Assembly (NCBI GenBank): GCA_023429135.1
Contig: JAEYWD010000115.1
Location: forward strand, 83,639-147,638
Length of the DNA: 64,000 bases
Direction of reading: 5' to 3'
Source of the DNA: Bacteroidota bacterium
GTDB taxonomy: Bacteria > Bacteroidota > Bacteroidia > Bacteroidales > JAAUTT01
The notes under the pieces were generated by a model. The model worked only from the letters and a program-made list of their open reading frames with translations. It made no database searches and was not told where the DNA came from. The position numbers and the translations under genes are program-made. Positions 8,417 through 16,321 of this stretch are shown piece after piece; position 1 is the first letter of the stretch, and each line of letters starts with the position of its first letter.

Positions 8417-10339
8417 TTAAAAACTTTCGAAAAATTTATCTCCTTTGTCGGTACTTCCCATGTTTACATTTATACCTGAGGCTTGATCCGATGCCGGAAT
8501 ATGCATACGTTGATTATGAACTGGTTTTTTGAGATTCTTCTGTTGCTTCAGCAATGGTGAAGATTTTACCTGCTTGCCTGTATTGAAGAAACCAATGGTT
8601 TCCTTCAGTAGCTCTGCCTGGCTGGCAAGCTCTTCGGAGCTGGAACTCATTTCTTCGGCAGCGGCCGCATTCTGTTGTGTTACCTGAGTAAACTGAATTA
8701 CAGCCTTGGTGATCTGTTCCGAACCGGCACGCTGCTCGTTACTCGAAGCCGCAATTTCTTTTACAAGCTGAGCTGTCTTCTGAATTTCCGGTATTATTTT
8801 GTTCATCATACTTCCCGATTCTTCGGTCACCCTAAGGCTCGATGCCGAAAGTTCGTTAATTTCCACTGCCGCTTTCTGGCTTACCTCAGCCAGTTTCCGC
8901 ACTTCGGCAGCTACAACGGCAAAGCCTTTACCCTGTTCTCCGGCACGCGCTGCTTCAATGGCTGCATTAATGGCCAGGATGTCGGTTTTGCCAGCTATAT
9001 CGTTAATTATTTTGATTTTTTCCGATATCTGTCTTATGGCCTCCAGGCTTTTCTGAGCGGCTGTATTAACATCAATCATTCCCTGAGCTGAGGTCACCGC
9101 AATTTTCTCGGTAGTAATTGAGTTGTCGCTGTTTTGCTGGATGGTTGAAGCCATTTCTTCTATTGACGACGACACTTCTTCGGCTGATGCCGACTGCTCG
9201 TTTGCTCCTTCCGAAATTTGAACTGCAGAGGTGCTCATTTCATTACTGCTGATGGCTACATTTTCAGCGGCATCCATCACCTGCCCTACAATTTCGCTTA
9301 ACCGGGCTACCATGTTGGAAAGCGCTCCCATCAATTCGTCGTTTTCCGAACGTTTGGCAAGGGTAATCGTGAGATCGCCCTGAGCCACCATTTTGGCTTT
9401 GGTGATTATTTCGTTAAACGAAATAATAAGACTATTGAGGTTATTCTTTAGATTGTTAAAGTCGCCGTTGTAATTATCGGTAATAAGTTCGGGCATATCG
9501 CCCTTAGCTATTTTATCAACATAGTTGACGGCAACATTTAGCGGAGTGATAACTGCATCGAGGGTTTGGTTGATGCCCACCACAATTTCGCGAAACTCAA
9601 CATTTGTTTCTTCGGCGTTGGCCCTGGTGGTGAGTTTGCCGGCAACCGCTGAATCAATAAGATTTTTGGTTTGCCCGATAACCGATTTGATAATTTTCTG
9701 AATGTTGGCTGAAATTACAAGCCCCAACGTTATGGCCAGTATTATTCCGATAACAATCATTACAGTCATCGAAAGGGTTGCCGCAAGTGCCAGGCTCGTA
9801 TTGTCATCAGATATTTTTTTGCCCGAATCGACATTGTATTGCACAATAAGATCGGTGGCATTCTGCATGGCTTCGTTCGCGTTAAACCAGTCGCCTCTCA
9901 TAAGCTTGCGGGCATTGTCGTGGTCTTTTGCTGCAAGAAGCTTCCTGAATTCGGGGAGATATTGGTTGTAATCCGAGCGCGCTTTTTCGAGGGCTTCGAT
10001 GTTTTTCTTATCGGTTTCGTCCAGAACTGTAGCCTTTAGCTTTTGTAGGTTTTCAAGAAATGCCTTATCAATATCCTCTATTCTTTTCAGATATGTTTCT
10101 GCTTCATTAATACTCTCGGCCATATACGCATCGCGTATGTTCACCCTTATTCTCTGGAAATTGGTTGCCAGTTCGGTGCAATAACTTAACGATACCGCTA
10201 CATTTTCATAAAGGTTGGTGTCTGCTTTTTCGAGTTGGTTCAGGCTGCGTATGGAAAAGATACCGATTACACCTGCGATTAAAGCTACTAAGATGAAACC
10301 GGAAAGCAACTTGGTTCTTATTTTTAATCTGTTAAACAT
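8417..10339 (-). CDS. Methyl-accepting chemotaxis protein
   Basis: This 640-aa receptor is a close paralogue of the neighbour at 6027-7949. It has TM1 at ~8-30, a helical periplasmic sensor at ~31-187, TM2 near 190-212, HAMP, a second HAMP-like module and a nearly identical signalling hairpin with the FAVVAAEVRKLAE tip. The tail ends GDKFFESF, again aromatic-x-x-aromatic. The periplasmic domains of the two diverge more than their cytoplasmic parts, suggesting duplication followed by ligand divergence. It starts 13 bp after the cheW stop, so cheW-mcp is an operon read from the conserved block near 11053-11091. Confidence 0.93.
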   Translation of the reverse strand: MFNRLKIRTKLLSGFILVALIAGVIGIFSIRSLNQLEKADTNLYENVAVSLSYCTELATNFQRIRVNIRDAYMAESINEAETYLKRIEDIDKAFLENLQKLKATVLDETDKKNIEALEKARSDYNQYLPEFRKLLAAKDHDNARKLMRGDWFNANEAMQNATDLIVQYNVDSGKKISDDNTSLALAATLSMTVMIVIGIILAITLGLVISANIQKIIKSVIGQTKNLIDSAVAGKLTTRANAEETNVEFREIVVGINQTLDAVITPLNVAVNYVDKIAKGDMPELITDNYNGDFNNLKNNLNSLIISFNEIITKAKMVAQGDLTITLAKRSENDELMGALSNMVARLSEIVGQVMDAAENVAISSNEMSTSAVQISEGANEQSASAEEVSSSIEEMASTIQQNSDNSITTEKIAVTSAQGMIDVNTAAQKSLEAIRQISEKIKIINDIAGKTDILAINAAIEAARAGEQGKGFAVVAAEVRKLAEVSQKAAVEINELSASSLRVTEESGSMMNKIIPEIQKTAQLVKEIAASSNEQRAGSEQITKAVIQFTQVTQQNAAAAEEMSSSSEELASQAELLKETIGFFNTGKQVKSSPLLKQQKNLKKPVHNQRMHIPASDQASGINVNMGSTDKGDKFFESF

Positions 10340-10352
10340 ATTAATGGTTTTA

Positions 10353-10817
10353 TTAGTTAATAGAATTTTCTTTAATTGAACTTAGTTCGGCGTTTGAGAA
10401 TACCTTTTCTACATTAAGGAGCATAGTAAAATGTTTGCCTGTTTTAAAAATACCCTGGAGAAAGTCGGTGTTGAAATTGCTGCTCATGAGGGGCAAGGGC
10501 TTGATTTCCTCATCATTCAGCGATATTACATCTTCAACTTTATCTACAATAGCTCCTAACCTGAAAATGTTTTTGTCGCCGGAAACATCAATAACAATAA
10601 TGTTGTAGGATGGAGAATCGCTTTTGGTATAATTGAAGCGAACTCGGGTGTCGAAAACAGGAAGAACTTCTCCGCGGAAATTAATTATTCCGCTTATAAA
10701 AGCCGGAGCATTTGGAACAGGAGTGATATGCCCGTTTTGCAGTACCTCCAGCACTTTGTTCACATTTACAGCGAAGTTTTCGCCGCAAATGGTAAATGAT
10801 AAATAGGTGCGAATCAT
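10353..10817 (-). CDS. cheW: CheW-like adaptor protein
   Basis: The 154-aa protein is a single CheW (SH3-like) domain. It contains YLSFTICGENFAVNVNKVLE, the ITPVPNAPAFISGIINFRGE segment that in CheW contacts receptor tip and CheA P5, and a C-terminal FTMLLNVEKVF. It couples receptors to the CheA kinase. It is the first gene of a two-gene operon with the MCP at 8417-10339. A second CheW lies in the cheA operon and shares most of its core, so this copy may be specific to nearby receptors or interchangeable with the other. Confidence 0.93.
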   Translation of the reverse strand: MIRTYLSFTICGENFAVNVNKVLEVLQNGHITPVPNAPAFISGIINFRGEVLPVFDTRVRFNYTKSDSPSYNIIVIDVSGDKNIFRLGAIVDKVEDVISLNDEEIKPLPLMSSNFNTDFLQGIFKTGKHFTMLLNVEKVFSNAELSSIKENSIN

Positions 10818-11186
10818 ATGAAAGATTTATTTTATAAGTACAGATTTCGGGAAGAGAATTTTATCCCTGAGATAAGGTTAATAAACCACAGCGGCAGGAG
10901 CCGCTGTGGAGATAGAAAAGATCTATAATGAAAGATTTGATGATTAAAAGAAACTTGGGAATTTCTCCCAAGCTTTTTTAAGTTTATTTTCATTGCCTCT
11001 AACGGTTTTTTATTGAATTGAAATTAGTAGAAAATGATTGCTCATTTGCCATGCAAAAGGGTGGTTTCATCTCATACTAAAGGATGATTGTATGGTCGTA
11101 CTTAAGGTTTAGTTTGTAATGGAAATGATTTTTTGTTGAATTTGACGCTTTAGCTTGCAGTCTGTTTATTATTTAAAACTCGTTTT
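10818..11186. promoter_or_regulatory. Divergent intergenic region between cheW and the ZIP transporter
   Basis: No gene is seen. CCACAGCGGC/GCCGCTGTGG at 10886-10909 forms a perfect 10-bp hairpin with a 4-nt loop. It lies in the expected cheW leader, because the conserved chemosensory block is further upstream at 11053-11091. No clear TAnnTTTG promoter was found for the transporter. Confidence 0.5.
11053..11091 (-). promoter_or_regulatory. Shared chemosensory upstream block, copy 2
   Basis: The minus strand reads AATCATCCTTT, then a 10-nt gap, then GAAACCACCCTTTTGCATGG. The first box is identical to copy 1. The second box is weaker, but the GCATGG after it is also shared with copy 1. It lies 236 bp upstream of the cheW ATG. 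Confidence 0.55.
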
Positions 11187-11942
11187 ATGTTAAACTGGAT
11201 TATAGCTGGATTATGGGGGCTCCTTGCCGGCGGGGCTTTATTGATAGGGGCCATTGTTGGCTACTTTTTTAGAGTGTCATCGCGTATTAGTGCAGGATTT
11301 ATGGCCTTTGGAAGCGGGGTTCTTATTTCTGCTCTGGCTTTCGATCTCGTTGAAGAAGCTTTTAAGACCGGGGGAATTATTTCGACAGTTTTGGGCTTTG
11401 CTGCTGGTGCCATTATTTTTACGGGAGCAAATTATATTTTAACATTAAAAGGAGTTCAGCACAGAAAGCGATCGGGGAACCAGCAACCCGGTAAAGGCGA
11501 GGAGGGGAGTGGTTTGGCTCTTGCCATCGGTGCTTTAATTGATGGCATTCCCGAATCTATTGTTATTGGACTGAGTATGCTTAAAGGCGGATCGGTTAGT
11601 ATGGTTGCCGTGATTGCAATTTTTCTGTCGAATCTTCCCGAAGGACTTTCGAGTGCTGCCGGAATGAAAAAGTCGGGCAGGAAAGCCACTTATATTTTTG
11701 GCGTTTGGGGCGCAATTGCTTTTATTTCGGGCCTGGCTTCCATTGCAGGATTTACTTTATTCGAGAATTTGCCACCGGAAGTTGTTTCTGCTTCCATAGC
11801 ACTTGCTGCCGGGGCTATCCTCGCAATGATTGTGGATACCATGATTCCTGAAGCTTTCGCAGAAACACATAATTTCGCCGGTCTGATTACGGTTATTGGG
11901 TTTCTGATTGCTTTTTATTTAAGTCAGGTAGCGGTCCTATAA
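11187..11942 (+). CDS. ZIP-family metal transporter
   Basis: The 251-aa integral membrane protein has about eight hydrophobic segments and belongs to the ZIP family, which moves Zn2+ or other divalent metals into the cytoplasm. Family marks are ALAIGALIDGIPESIVIGLS in the TM4 metal-site helix and SNLPEGLSSA in TM5. A loop with basic residues and one histidine (QHRKRSGNQQPGKGEEG) separates the first three helices from the rest. TM4 has DGIPES where many ZIPs have H-x-x-P-E-G, so the metal site is atypical and the substrate uncertain. It stands alone between the cheW operon and a repeat-rich intergenic region. Confidence 0.85.
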   Translation: MLNWIIAGLWGLLAGGALLIGAIVGYFFRVSSRISAGFMAFGSGVLISALAFDLVEEAFKTGGIISTVLGFAAGAIIFTGANYILTLKGVQHRKRSGNQQPGKGEEGSGLALAIGALIDGIPESIVIGLSMLKGGSVSMVAVIAIFLSNLPEGLSSAAGMKKSGRKATYIFGVWGAIAFISGLASIAGFTLFENLPPEVVSASIALAAGAILAMIVDTMIPEAFAETHNFAGLITVIGFLIAFYLSQVAVL

Positions 11943-12834
11943 AGAATTATTTCTTCCATTCCAACCTCTTTTTAATTTATTCGGGCTGTATACGTAGCTA
12001 TTGGGAAAAGATAAGTGTGAAATATACTCGTATTTTTTTAGTAAGCAATTTTCAGAAATGTGGTTTGGGAATGATAAGTTACTTCAGGAATGATTTTGAT
12101 TTTTAACTGAATTTTAATTTCATTGGAATTTGTGAAGTTAAGGTACTCAGGGCTTTTTTTCTTCCGTACAACGATTAGTTTTTACTAAAAATTTATAATT
12201 TAGCTCCTGACTGGCAGAACATAATTATACAATTCCAGATAGAAGATTCAGATTTACCCGGGAGCCAAAGAGATTTATTGTATAATCCGTTTTTGCAAAA
12301 GCGAAGTAAAAATTGTACTTGAATCGTTAATAAATTAACATGCCTGCAACTCACTTTTTCCAATGTGCGCGTTCTCCCGATGCCGGGCACACTTCCAATT
12401 ATCCGGTGCTTTGCTATTCAGAAAAATCCCTGGATACATTTTACACATGCAAAACGCTTCCTGGCTCCGGCCAGCCTGCAAATTACACGTGCAAAATACA
12501 TGCTGGCGCTGGCCACCCCCATATTGAACAATGCAAAACCTGCCTGGCTGCAGCCAGAATCAGATTTACCCGTGCAAAATGCTACCTGGCTGCAGCCAGA
12601 TCGTTATTTACACGTGTAAAATGGCACCTGGCTTTAGCCAGCTTGGTATTGCACCGTGTAATTTCATCCTGGCTGCAGCCAGCATGGTATTGCACCTCGA
12701 GATTTGTATAAAAACCCTTTAAAACCAATAAAATGTAATGCCTTTCATCAGGAATTTAACATCATGCTGCCGGGCGGCAGGGTCTTAAGCTCCTGATAAC
12801 TTTCGAATATTTTAACTCCTAATTTTTTTTAATT
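11943..12834. other. Long intergenic region carrying a palindrome array
   Basis: There is no credible gene in these 890 bp. The left 400 bp are AT-rich and unremarkable. From about 12356 a 42-bp-period array begins; it is clean from 12440 to 12703 and is listed separately. A further hairpin, CTGCCGGGCGGCAG, lies at 12767-12780, 55 bp before the next ATG. Plus-strand open frames across the array arise because 42 is a multiple of three. Confidence 0.7.
12440..12703. repeat. Array of alternating 14-bp palindromes, 42-bp period
   Basis: Two palindromes alternate. Type A is CTGGCTGCAGCCAG, at 12461, 12503 (degenerate), 12544, 12586, 12628 (CTGGCTTTAGCCAG) and 12669. Type B is TTTACACGTGTAAA, perfect at 12607-12620, with variants at 12440, 12482, 12524, 12565, 12648 and 12690. 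Centres fall 20-21 bp apart throughout, two helical turns, leaving about 7 bp between palindromes. In four of six A copies changes are confined to the 2-4-nt loop while the CTGGC/GCCAG arms persist. Worn copies extend left to about 12356. The array ends ~130 bp upstream of the DUF6261-like gene. It may be a multi-site operator, a centromere-like site or a multi-hairpin RNA. Confidence 0.85.
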
Positions 12835-13584
12835 ATGATAGATGCCTTGAATTACAGATTGATTGAAAGCGACCAGTTATTAACTTTTGGAAAAGCTTTC
12901 AATCAGATTTTTGCAGGTTTCGACGAAACCCGCGATCCTTATATTCTCGCTCCTTTTGTAAAAAGATGTGTTACCACCTATACCGAGTTCAGCAAAGCCT
13001 TTGAACGCGAAGCTACCAACCCTTTTACAGGAAAACTCCGCGGCGCCGACTCGCAACGCGATGGTGCCTTCCTCGGTTACCGTAGTTTTATCGAAAGTTG
13101 CACTCACGACGATGATTCTGTCGTAAAGGAAGCTGCCGTGCGGTTACTCGCCGTAATAGTGAAGCATGGCTGGTCGGCACATAGCTTCGGTTATAAAAAG
13201 CAAACTGCGGCCATTACAAAAATCATTAACGAAACCCGCGACTTTTATCTTGCCGATGTTCAAACTGCCGGTGCCACAGCAAAGTTTAACCTGATGGAAA
13301 CCCGCCAGACAGCTTTCGAAAAACTGCAAAACGACAGTGTAACCCGCGAACCTTCGGGTTTACCAACGCTTTTGGAAACACGCCCCAATGTTATCTTCGC
13401 CATACGTAAGCTTATAAACGTTGTTGATTGTCATTATAGCGAAAAGCCCGACGATGAACAGCTTAAAGGTTATGTGAATGCCATTAACGAGTTGATAACA
13501 TTAACCATGAGCACCGCCCGTGCTGCGCAAACCCGCGAGGAAAACCAAAAGAAAGATACAGGAACAAAGCCGCAGAGCGTTTGA
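12835..13584 (+). CDS. DUF6261-like helical protein of unknown function
   Basis: The 249-aa protein appears almost entirely alpha-helical, with no signal peptide or membrane segment. I associate it with DUF6261, a Bacteroidota-restricted family of unknown function, from length and overall pattern; this is recall, not a search. The N-terminus (MIDALNYRLIESDQLLTFGKAF) and the stretch RGADSQRDGAFLGYRSFIES with several basic residues are notable. A soluble helical bundle is likely. It is monocistronic, preceded by the alternating-palindrome array and followed 6 bp later by an 8-bp-stem hairpin. The close array makes a nucleic-acid-related role worth testing, but nothing in the protein proves it. 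Confidence 0.7.
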   Translation: MIDALNYRLIESDQLLTFGKAFNQIFAGFDETRDPYILAPFVKRCVTTYTEFSKAFEREATNPFTGKLRGADSQRDGAFLGYRSFIESCTHDDDSVVKEAAVRLLAVIVKHGWSAHSFGYKKQTAAITKIINETRDFYLADVQTAGATAKFNLMETRQTAFEKLQNDSVTREPSGLPTLLETRPNVIFAIRKLINVVDCHYSEKPDDEQLKGYVNAINELITLTMSTARAAQTREENQKKDTGTKPQSV

Positions 13585-13939
13585 GTAAAGCGTTGTGCAA
13601 GCCCGGGCACAACGCCCTAAATACAACAACCTCTACAAGGTTCTGGAAATCATTAGTCTCATTTAACCACAAATATGCAACCTCTACAAGGTTATTTTTG
13701 CCTTTTACACAAGCTCTGTAGTCCGACGAAGGGGAAATATATTTTTAATTCTGTTATTGTTGTCAATGTGATAAAACTCGTGTTTTTTACCACACACTCA
13801 TAAAAAAACAGGAAATATTTCGTTGATGTTTGTTATTATAAATAAGTTTAGGACATGAATTTACTTATATTTGTTTGTGAGACGATAAAAATGTAACCCG
13901 GAATGAAGTACATGCTTCCGTATTTTTTCTGAATATATT
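13585..13939. other. Intergenic region upstream of kaiC with two short dyad repeats
   Basis: No gene is seen. AACCTCTACAAGGTT occurs at 13628-13642 and again at 13679-13693 (51 bp apart). Each is a small hairpin (AACCT/AGGTT arms). Nearer kaiC, TATATTTG at 13866-13873 matches the Bacteroidota -7 box TAnnTTTG, giving a leader of about 60 nt; a matching TTG box at the usual spacing is not clear. Confidence 0.55.
13591..13614 (+). terminator. Hairpin after the DUF6261-like gene
   Basis: CGTTGTGC and GCACAACG form an 8-bp stem around an 8-nt GC-rich loop, starting 6 bp after the stop codon. There is no T-run, so terminator function is tentative. Confidence 0.45.
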
Positions 13940-15628
13940 ATGAATATAACCCGAAACAAACTACTTAAAGCTCCCACGGGAATACCCGGATTTGATGAAA
14001 TTACCGGAGGAGGATTGCCGCAGGGCCGACCAACCCTTGTATGTGGTGATGCCGGCTGCGGGAAAACACTTTTTTCCATGGAATTTCTTGTGCGTGGAGC
14101 TATGGAATTCAACGAACCAGGAGTATTTATGGCTTTTGAGGAAACTGAACAGGAACTTACAACCAACGTTTCTTCGCTTGGCTACGATCTCAACGATTTG
14201 GTTGCACGCAAATTATTGCTGCTCGACCATGTTCATGTTGAACGCAGCGAGATTGAAGAAACCGGCGAATACGACCTCGAAGGACTTTTTATCCGCCTTA
14301 ATTTGGCAATAGACTCCATAAATGCAAAAAGAGTGGTACTGGATACCATTGAGTCTCTTTTTGCAGGTCTACCCAACGAGGCAATTCTGCGTGCCGAATT
14401 ACGCCGTTTGTTCAGATGGCTTAAGGATAAGGGAGTTACCGTAATTATTACAGGCGAAAGAGGGAACGGAACCTACACACGCCATGGCCTCGAAGAGTAT
14501 GTTTCCGATTGCGTAATCGTACTGGATCATCGTGTAACCAATCAAAGTTCTACCCGCAGGCTGCGGGTTGTTAAATACCGCGGATCAGCCCATGGTACCA
14601 ACGAATATCCTTTCCTTATCGACAATACGGGTTTCTCAGTCCTTCCTATAACTTCGCTGGGTCTCGATCATCAGGTATCGTCCGAAAGAATTTCTTCCGG
14701 AATACCCGAGCTTGATGAAATGATGGGAGGCGAAGGATATTATGTTGGAAGCAGTGTTCTGGCTTCAGGTACCGCAGGTACCGGCAAAAGCAGCCTGGCT
14801 GCCCATCTGGTTCATGCCACATGTTCCCGGGGCGAAAAGGTTGTTTACTTTTCATTTGAAGAGTCTCCCAAACAAATTATGCGGAATATGCTTACAATCG
14901 GAATTGATATGGAGCCGTTTGTATCGGGAGGCCTGTTAAAATTTCATTCCACAAGACCTACTTTTTTTGGATTGGAGATGCACCTTACCGCAATGTATAA
15001 GGAAATACGCGATTTTAAGCCGTCGGTTGTAGTTGTGGATCCATTGAACAGTTTTGTTACTGGCGATAATGAGCTTGAAGCTAAGTCAGTTTCGATGCGA
15101 CTGATCGATTATCTGAAAATGAATAAAATTACAGGATTCTTTACAAGTCTTACCGCTGGAGGAAGTAACCTGGAAAGTACGGATATTTTCGTGTCATCAT
15201 TAATCGATACCTGGATTCTTTTGCGCGATATAGAATCTGGAGGCGAGCGTAACCGTGGTATATACATTCTTAAATCGCGGGGTATGGCTCATTCGAACCA
15301 GATACGTGAGTTTATAGTTTCCAACAAAGGCATTAAACTCGAGGATGTTTATGTAGGAATGGAAGGCGTGCTCACCGGTAGTGCCCGTATAGCCCAGGAA
15401 TCGAGGGATGCTGCCGAGCATGAACTTTTGCAGCAGGAAATTGAACAGAAAAAATTTGTACTGGACCGGAAGCGACAGGCACTTTTGGCACAAATAGAAT
15501 CCATGAAAACTGAATTTGAAGCTGAAGAATCGGAAATATTAAAAGGTATTGAATCAGAAAACAAGCAACTCGAGCGTTTTCATGAAAACAGAAAGCGAAT
15601 GGCTCAAAGCCGCGGTGGTGAAAAATAA
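13940..15628 (+). CDS. kaiC: KaiC-like double-domain ATPase
   Basis: The 562-aa protein contains two RecA-like KaiC domains. CI has P-loop GDAGCGKT and the paired glutamates FEETEQ. CII has P-loop GTAGTGKSS and SFEESPKQ. Both Walker A motifs and both catalytic Glu pairs are intact. In CII, Ser419-Ser420 (VSSLIDTWILL) align with the Ser/Thr autophosphorylation pair of cyanobacterial KaiC, so autokinase activity is possible. The C-terminal ~75 residues form a charged coiled coil (ESRDAAEHELLQQEIEQ...) unlike the cyanobacterial A-loop tail. It heads an operon with two kaiB-like genes and a histidine kinase. No kaiA is present. A timer or stress-signalling role is inferred from family knowledge of non-cyanobacterial kaiBC operons; rhythmic behaviour is not shown. 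Confidence 0.9.
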   Translation: MNITRNKLLKAPTGIPGFDEITGGGLPQGRPTLVCGDAGCGKTLFSMEFLVRGAMEFNEPGVFMAFEETEQELTTNVSSLGYDLNDLVARKLLLLDHVHVERSEIEETGEYDLEGLFIRLNLAIDSINAKRVVLDTIESLFAGLPNEAILRAELRRLFRWLKDKGVTVIITGERGNGTYTRHGLEEYVSDCVIVLDHRVTNQSSTRRLRVVKYRGSAHGTNEYPFLIDNTGFSVLPITSLGLDHQVSSERISSGIPELDEMMGGEGYYVGSSVLASGTAGTGKSSLAAHLVHATCSRGEKVVYFSFEESPKQIMRNMLTIGIDMEPFVSGGLLKFHSTRPTFFGLEMHLTAMYKEIRDFKPSVVVVDPLNSFVTGDNELEAKSVSMRLIDYLKMNKITGFFTSLTAGGSNLESTDIFVSSLIDTWILLRDIESGGERNRGIYILKSRGMAHSNQIREFIVSNKGIKLEDVYVGMEGVLTGSARIAQESRDAAEHELLQQEIEQKKFVLDRKRQALLAQIESMKTEFEAEESEILKGIESENKQLERFHENRKRMAQSRGGEK

Positions 15629-15639
15629 AAATTTGTACA

Positions 15640-15960
15640 ATGATAAATCAAGATGACTTTAACGATAATCTAACTGAAGATGCCTGGATATTGAGGTTAT
15701 ATGTGGCAGGACAAACTCCCAAATGTTTACTTGCCTTTGCAAATTTGAAGAAGATTTGCGAAACTCAATTAAAAGGTAAATATAAAATAGAAGTGATTGA
15801 CCTTCTTGTAAATCCTCAACTCAGCAAGGACGATCAGATTCTTGCTATTCCTACACTGGTTCGAAAGTTACCCGTTCCCGTCAGGAAAATAATTGGAGAT
15901 CTTTCGAATACCGAAAAGGTATTGGTGGGTTTGGACCTTATGCACAATAGAAATAATTAA
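15640..15960 (+). CDS. kaiB: KaiB-like protein (first copy)
   Basis: The 106-aa protein has the KaiB thioredoxin-like fold signature: LRLYVAGQTPKCLLAFANLK at the N-terminal strand-helix, YKIEVIDLLVNPQLSKDDQI in the middle and the conserved IPTLVRKLPVPVRKIIGDLS segment. KaiB proteins bind KaiC and compete with SasA-type kinases. It starts 11 bp after kaiC and ends 4 bp before the second kaiB, indicating tight co-transcription. Whether it switches fold like cyanobacterial KaiB cannot be judged. Confidence 0.9.
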   Translation: MINQDDFNDNLTEDAWILRLYVAGQTPKCLLAFANLKKICETQLKGKYKIEVIDLLVNPQLSKDDQILAIPTLVRKLPVPVRKIIGDLSNTEKVLVGLDLMHNRNN

Positions 15961-15964
15961 AAGT

Positions 15965-16306
15965 ATGGATGAATCGGTAACACCTCGGTTTTCGACTGAT
16001 GACTTTGAAGACCCGGCTAGAAAAACAGATGGTGAAAAATTTATACTCCGGCTGTATGTTACCGGCTCTACACCTCAATCTATCAGGGCTATAGGAAATA
16101 TTCAAAAGATTTGCGAAGAAAACCTTCCCGGAAATTATAACCTGGAGGTTATTAATTTATACGAAAACCCCGAAATGGCTAAAACCGAACAAATAATAGC
16201 AGCGCCTACCCTCGTTAAACAATTGCCTTTGCCTTTGCGGCGTATTATTGGCGATCTTTCCGATTCTGAAAAGGTTTTGGTGGGTCTCGGCCTCAGGGTT
16301 ATGTAA
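15965..16306 (+). CDS. kaiB: KaiB-like protein (second copy)
   Basis: The 113-aa paralogue of the preceding gene has the same core: LRLYVTGSTPQSIRAIGNIQ, YNLEVINLYENPEMAKTEQI and APTLVKQLPLPLRRIIGDLS. It adds an ~20-residue acidic N-terminal extension (DESVTPRFSTDDFED). The ATG at 15965 is preferred over an upstream in-frame codon at 15893, which would overlap kaiB1 and add 24 residues with no KaiB similarity. The two copies differ at many positions, so the duplication is not recent. They may bind KaiC in different states or serve different partners. Confidence 0.88.
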   Translation: MDESVTPRFSTDDFEDPARKTDGEKFILRLYVTGSTPQSIRAIGNIQKICEENLPGNYNLEVINLYENPEMAKTEQIIAAPTLVKQLPLPLRRIIGDLSDSEKVLVGLGLRVM

Positions 16307-16321
16307 CATAAAAAATTAAGT

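Noticed and set aside
8675..9091. Plus-strand ORFs opposite the receptor genes (also 19356, 22428, 24261, 29345)
   Set aside because: They recur at the same place opposite each conserved receptor signalling domain and reflect its codon composition, so they are shadows.
12440..12703. CRISPR-like array
   Set aside because: The segments between palindromes are themselves repeats (type B palindromes), not unique spacers, the period is too short for normal spacers and no cas gene is present.
12340..12722. Three overlapping plus-strand ORFs across the palindrome array
   Set aside because: The 42-bp period is a multiple of three, so all three frames stay open together. The products are just 14-residue repeats in each frame with no preference for one.
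15893..15964. Upstream start for the second kaiB gene
   Set aside because: It overlaps the first kaiB and adds 24 residues unlike KaiB; the ATG at 15965 gives a normal KaiB.
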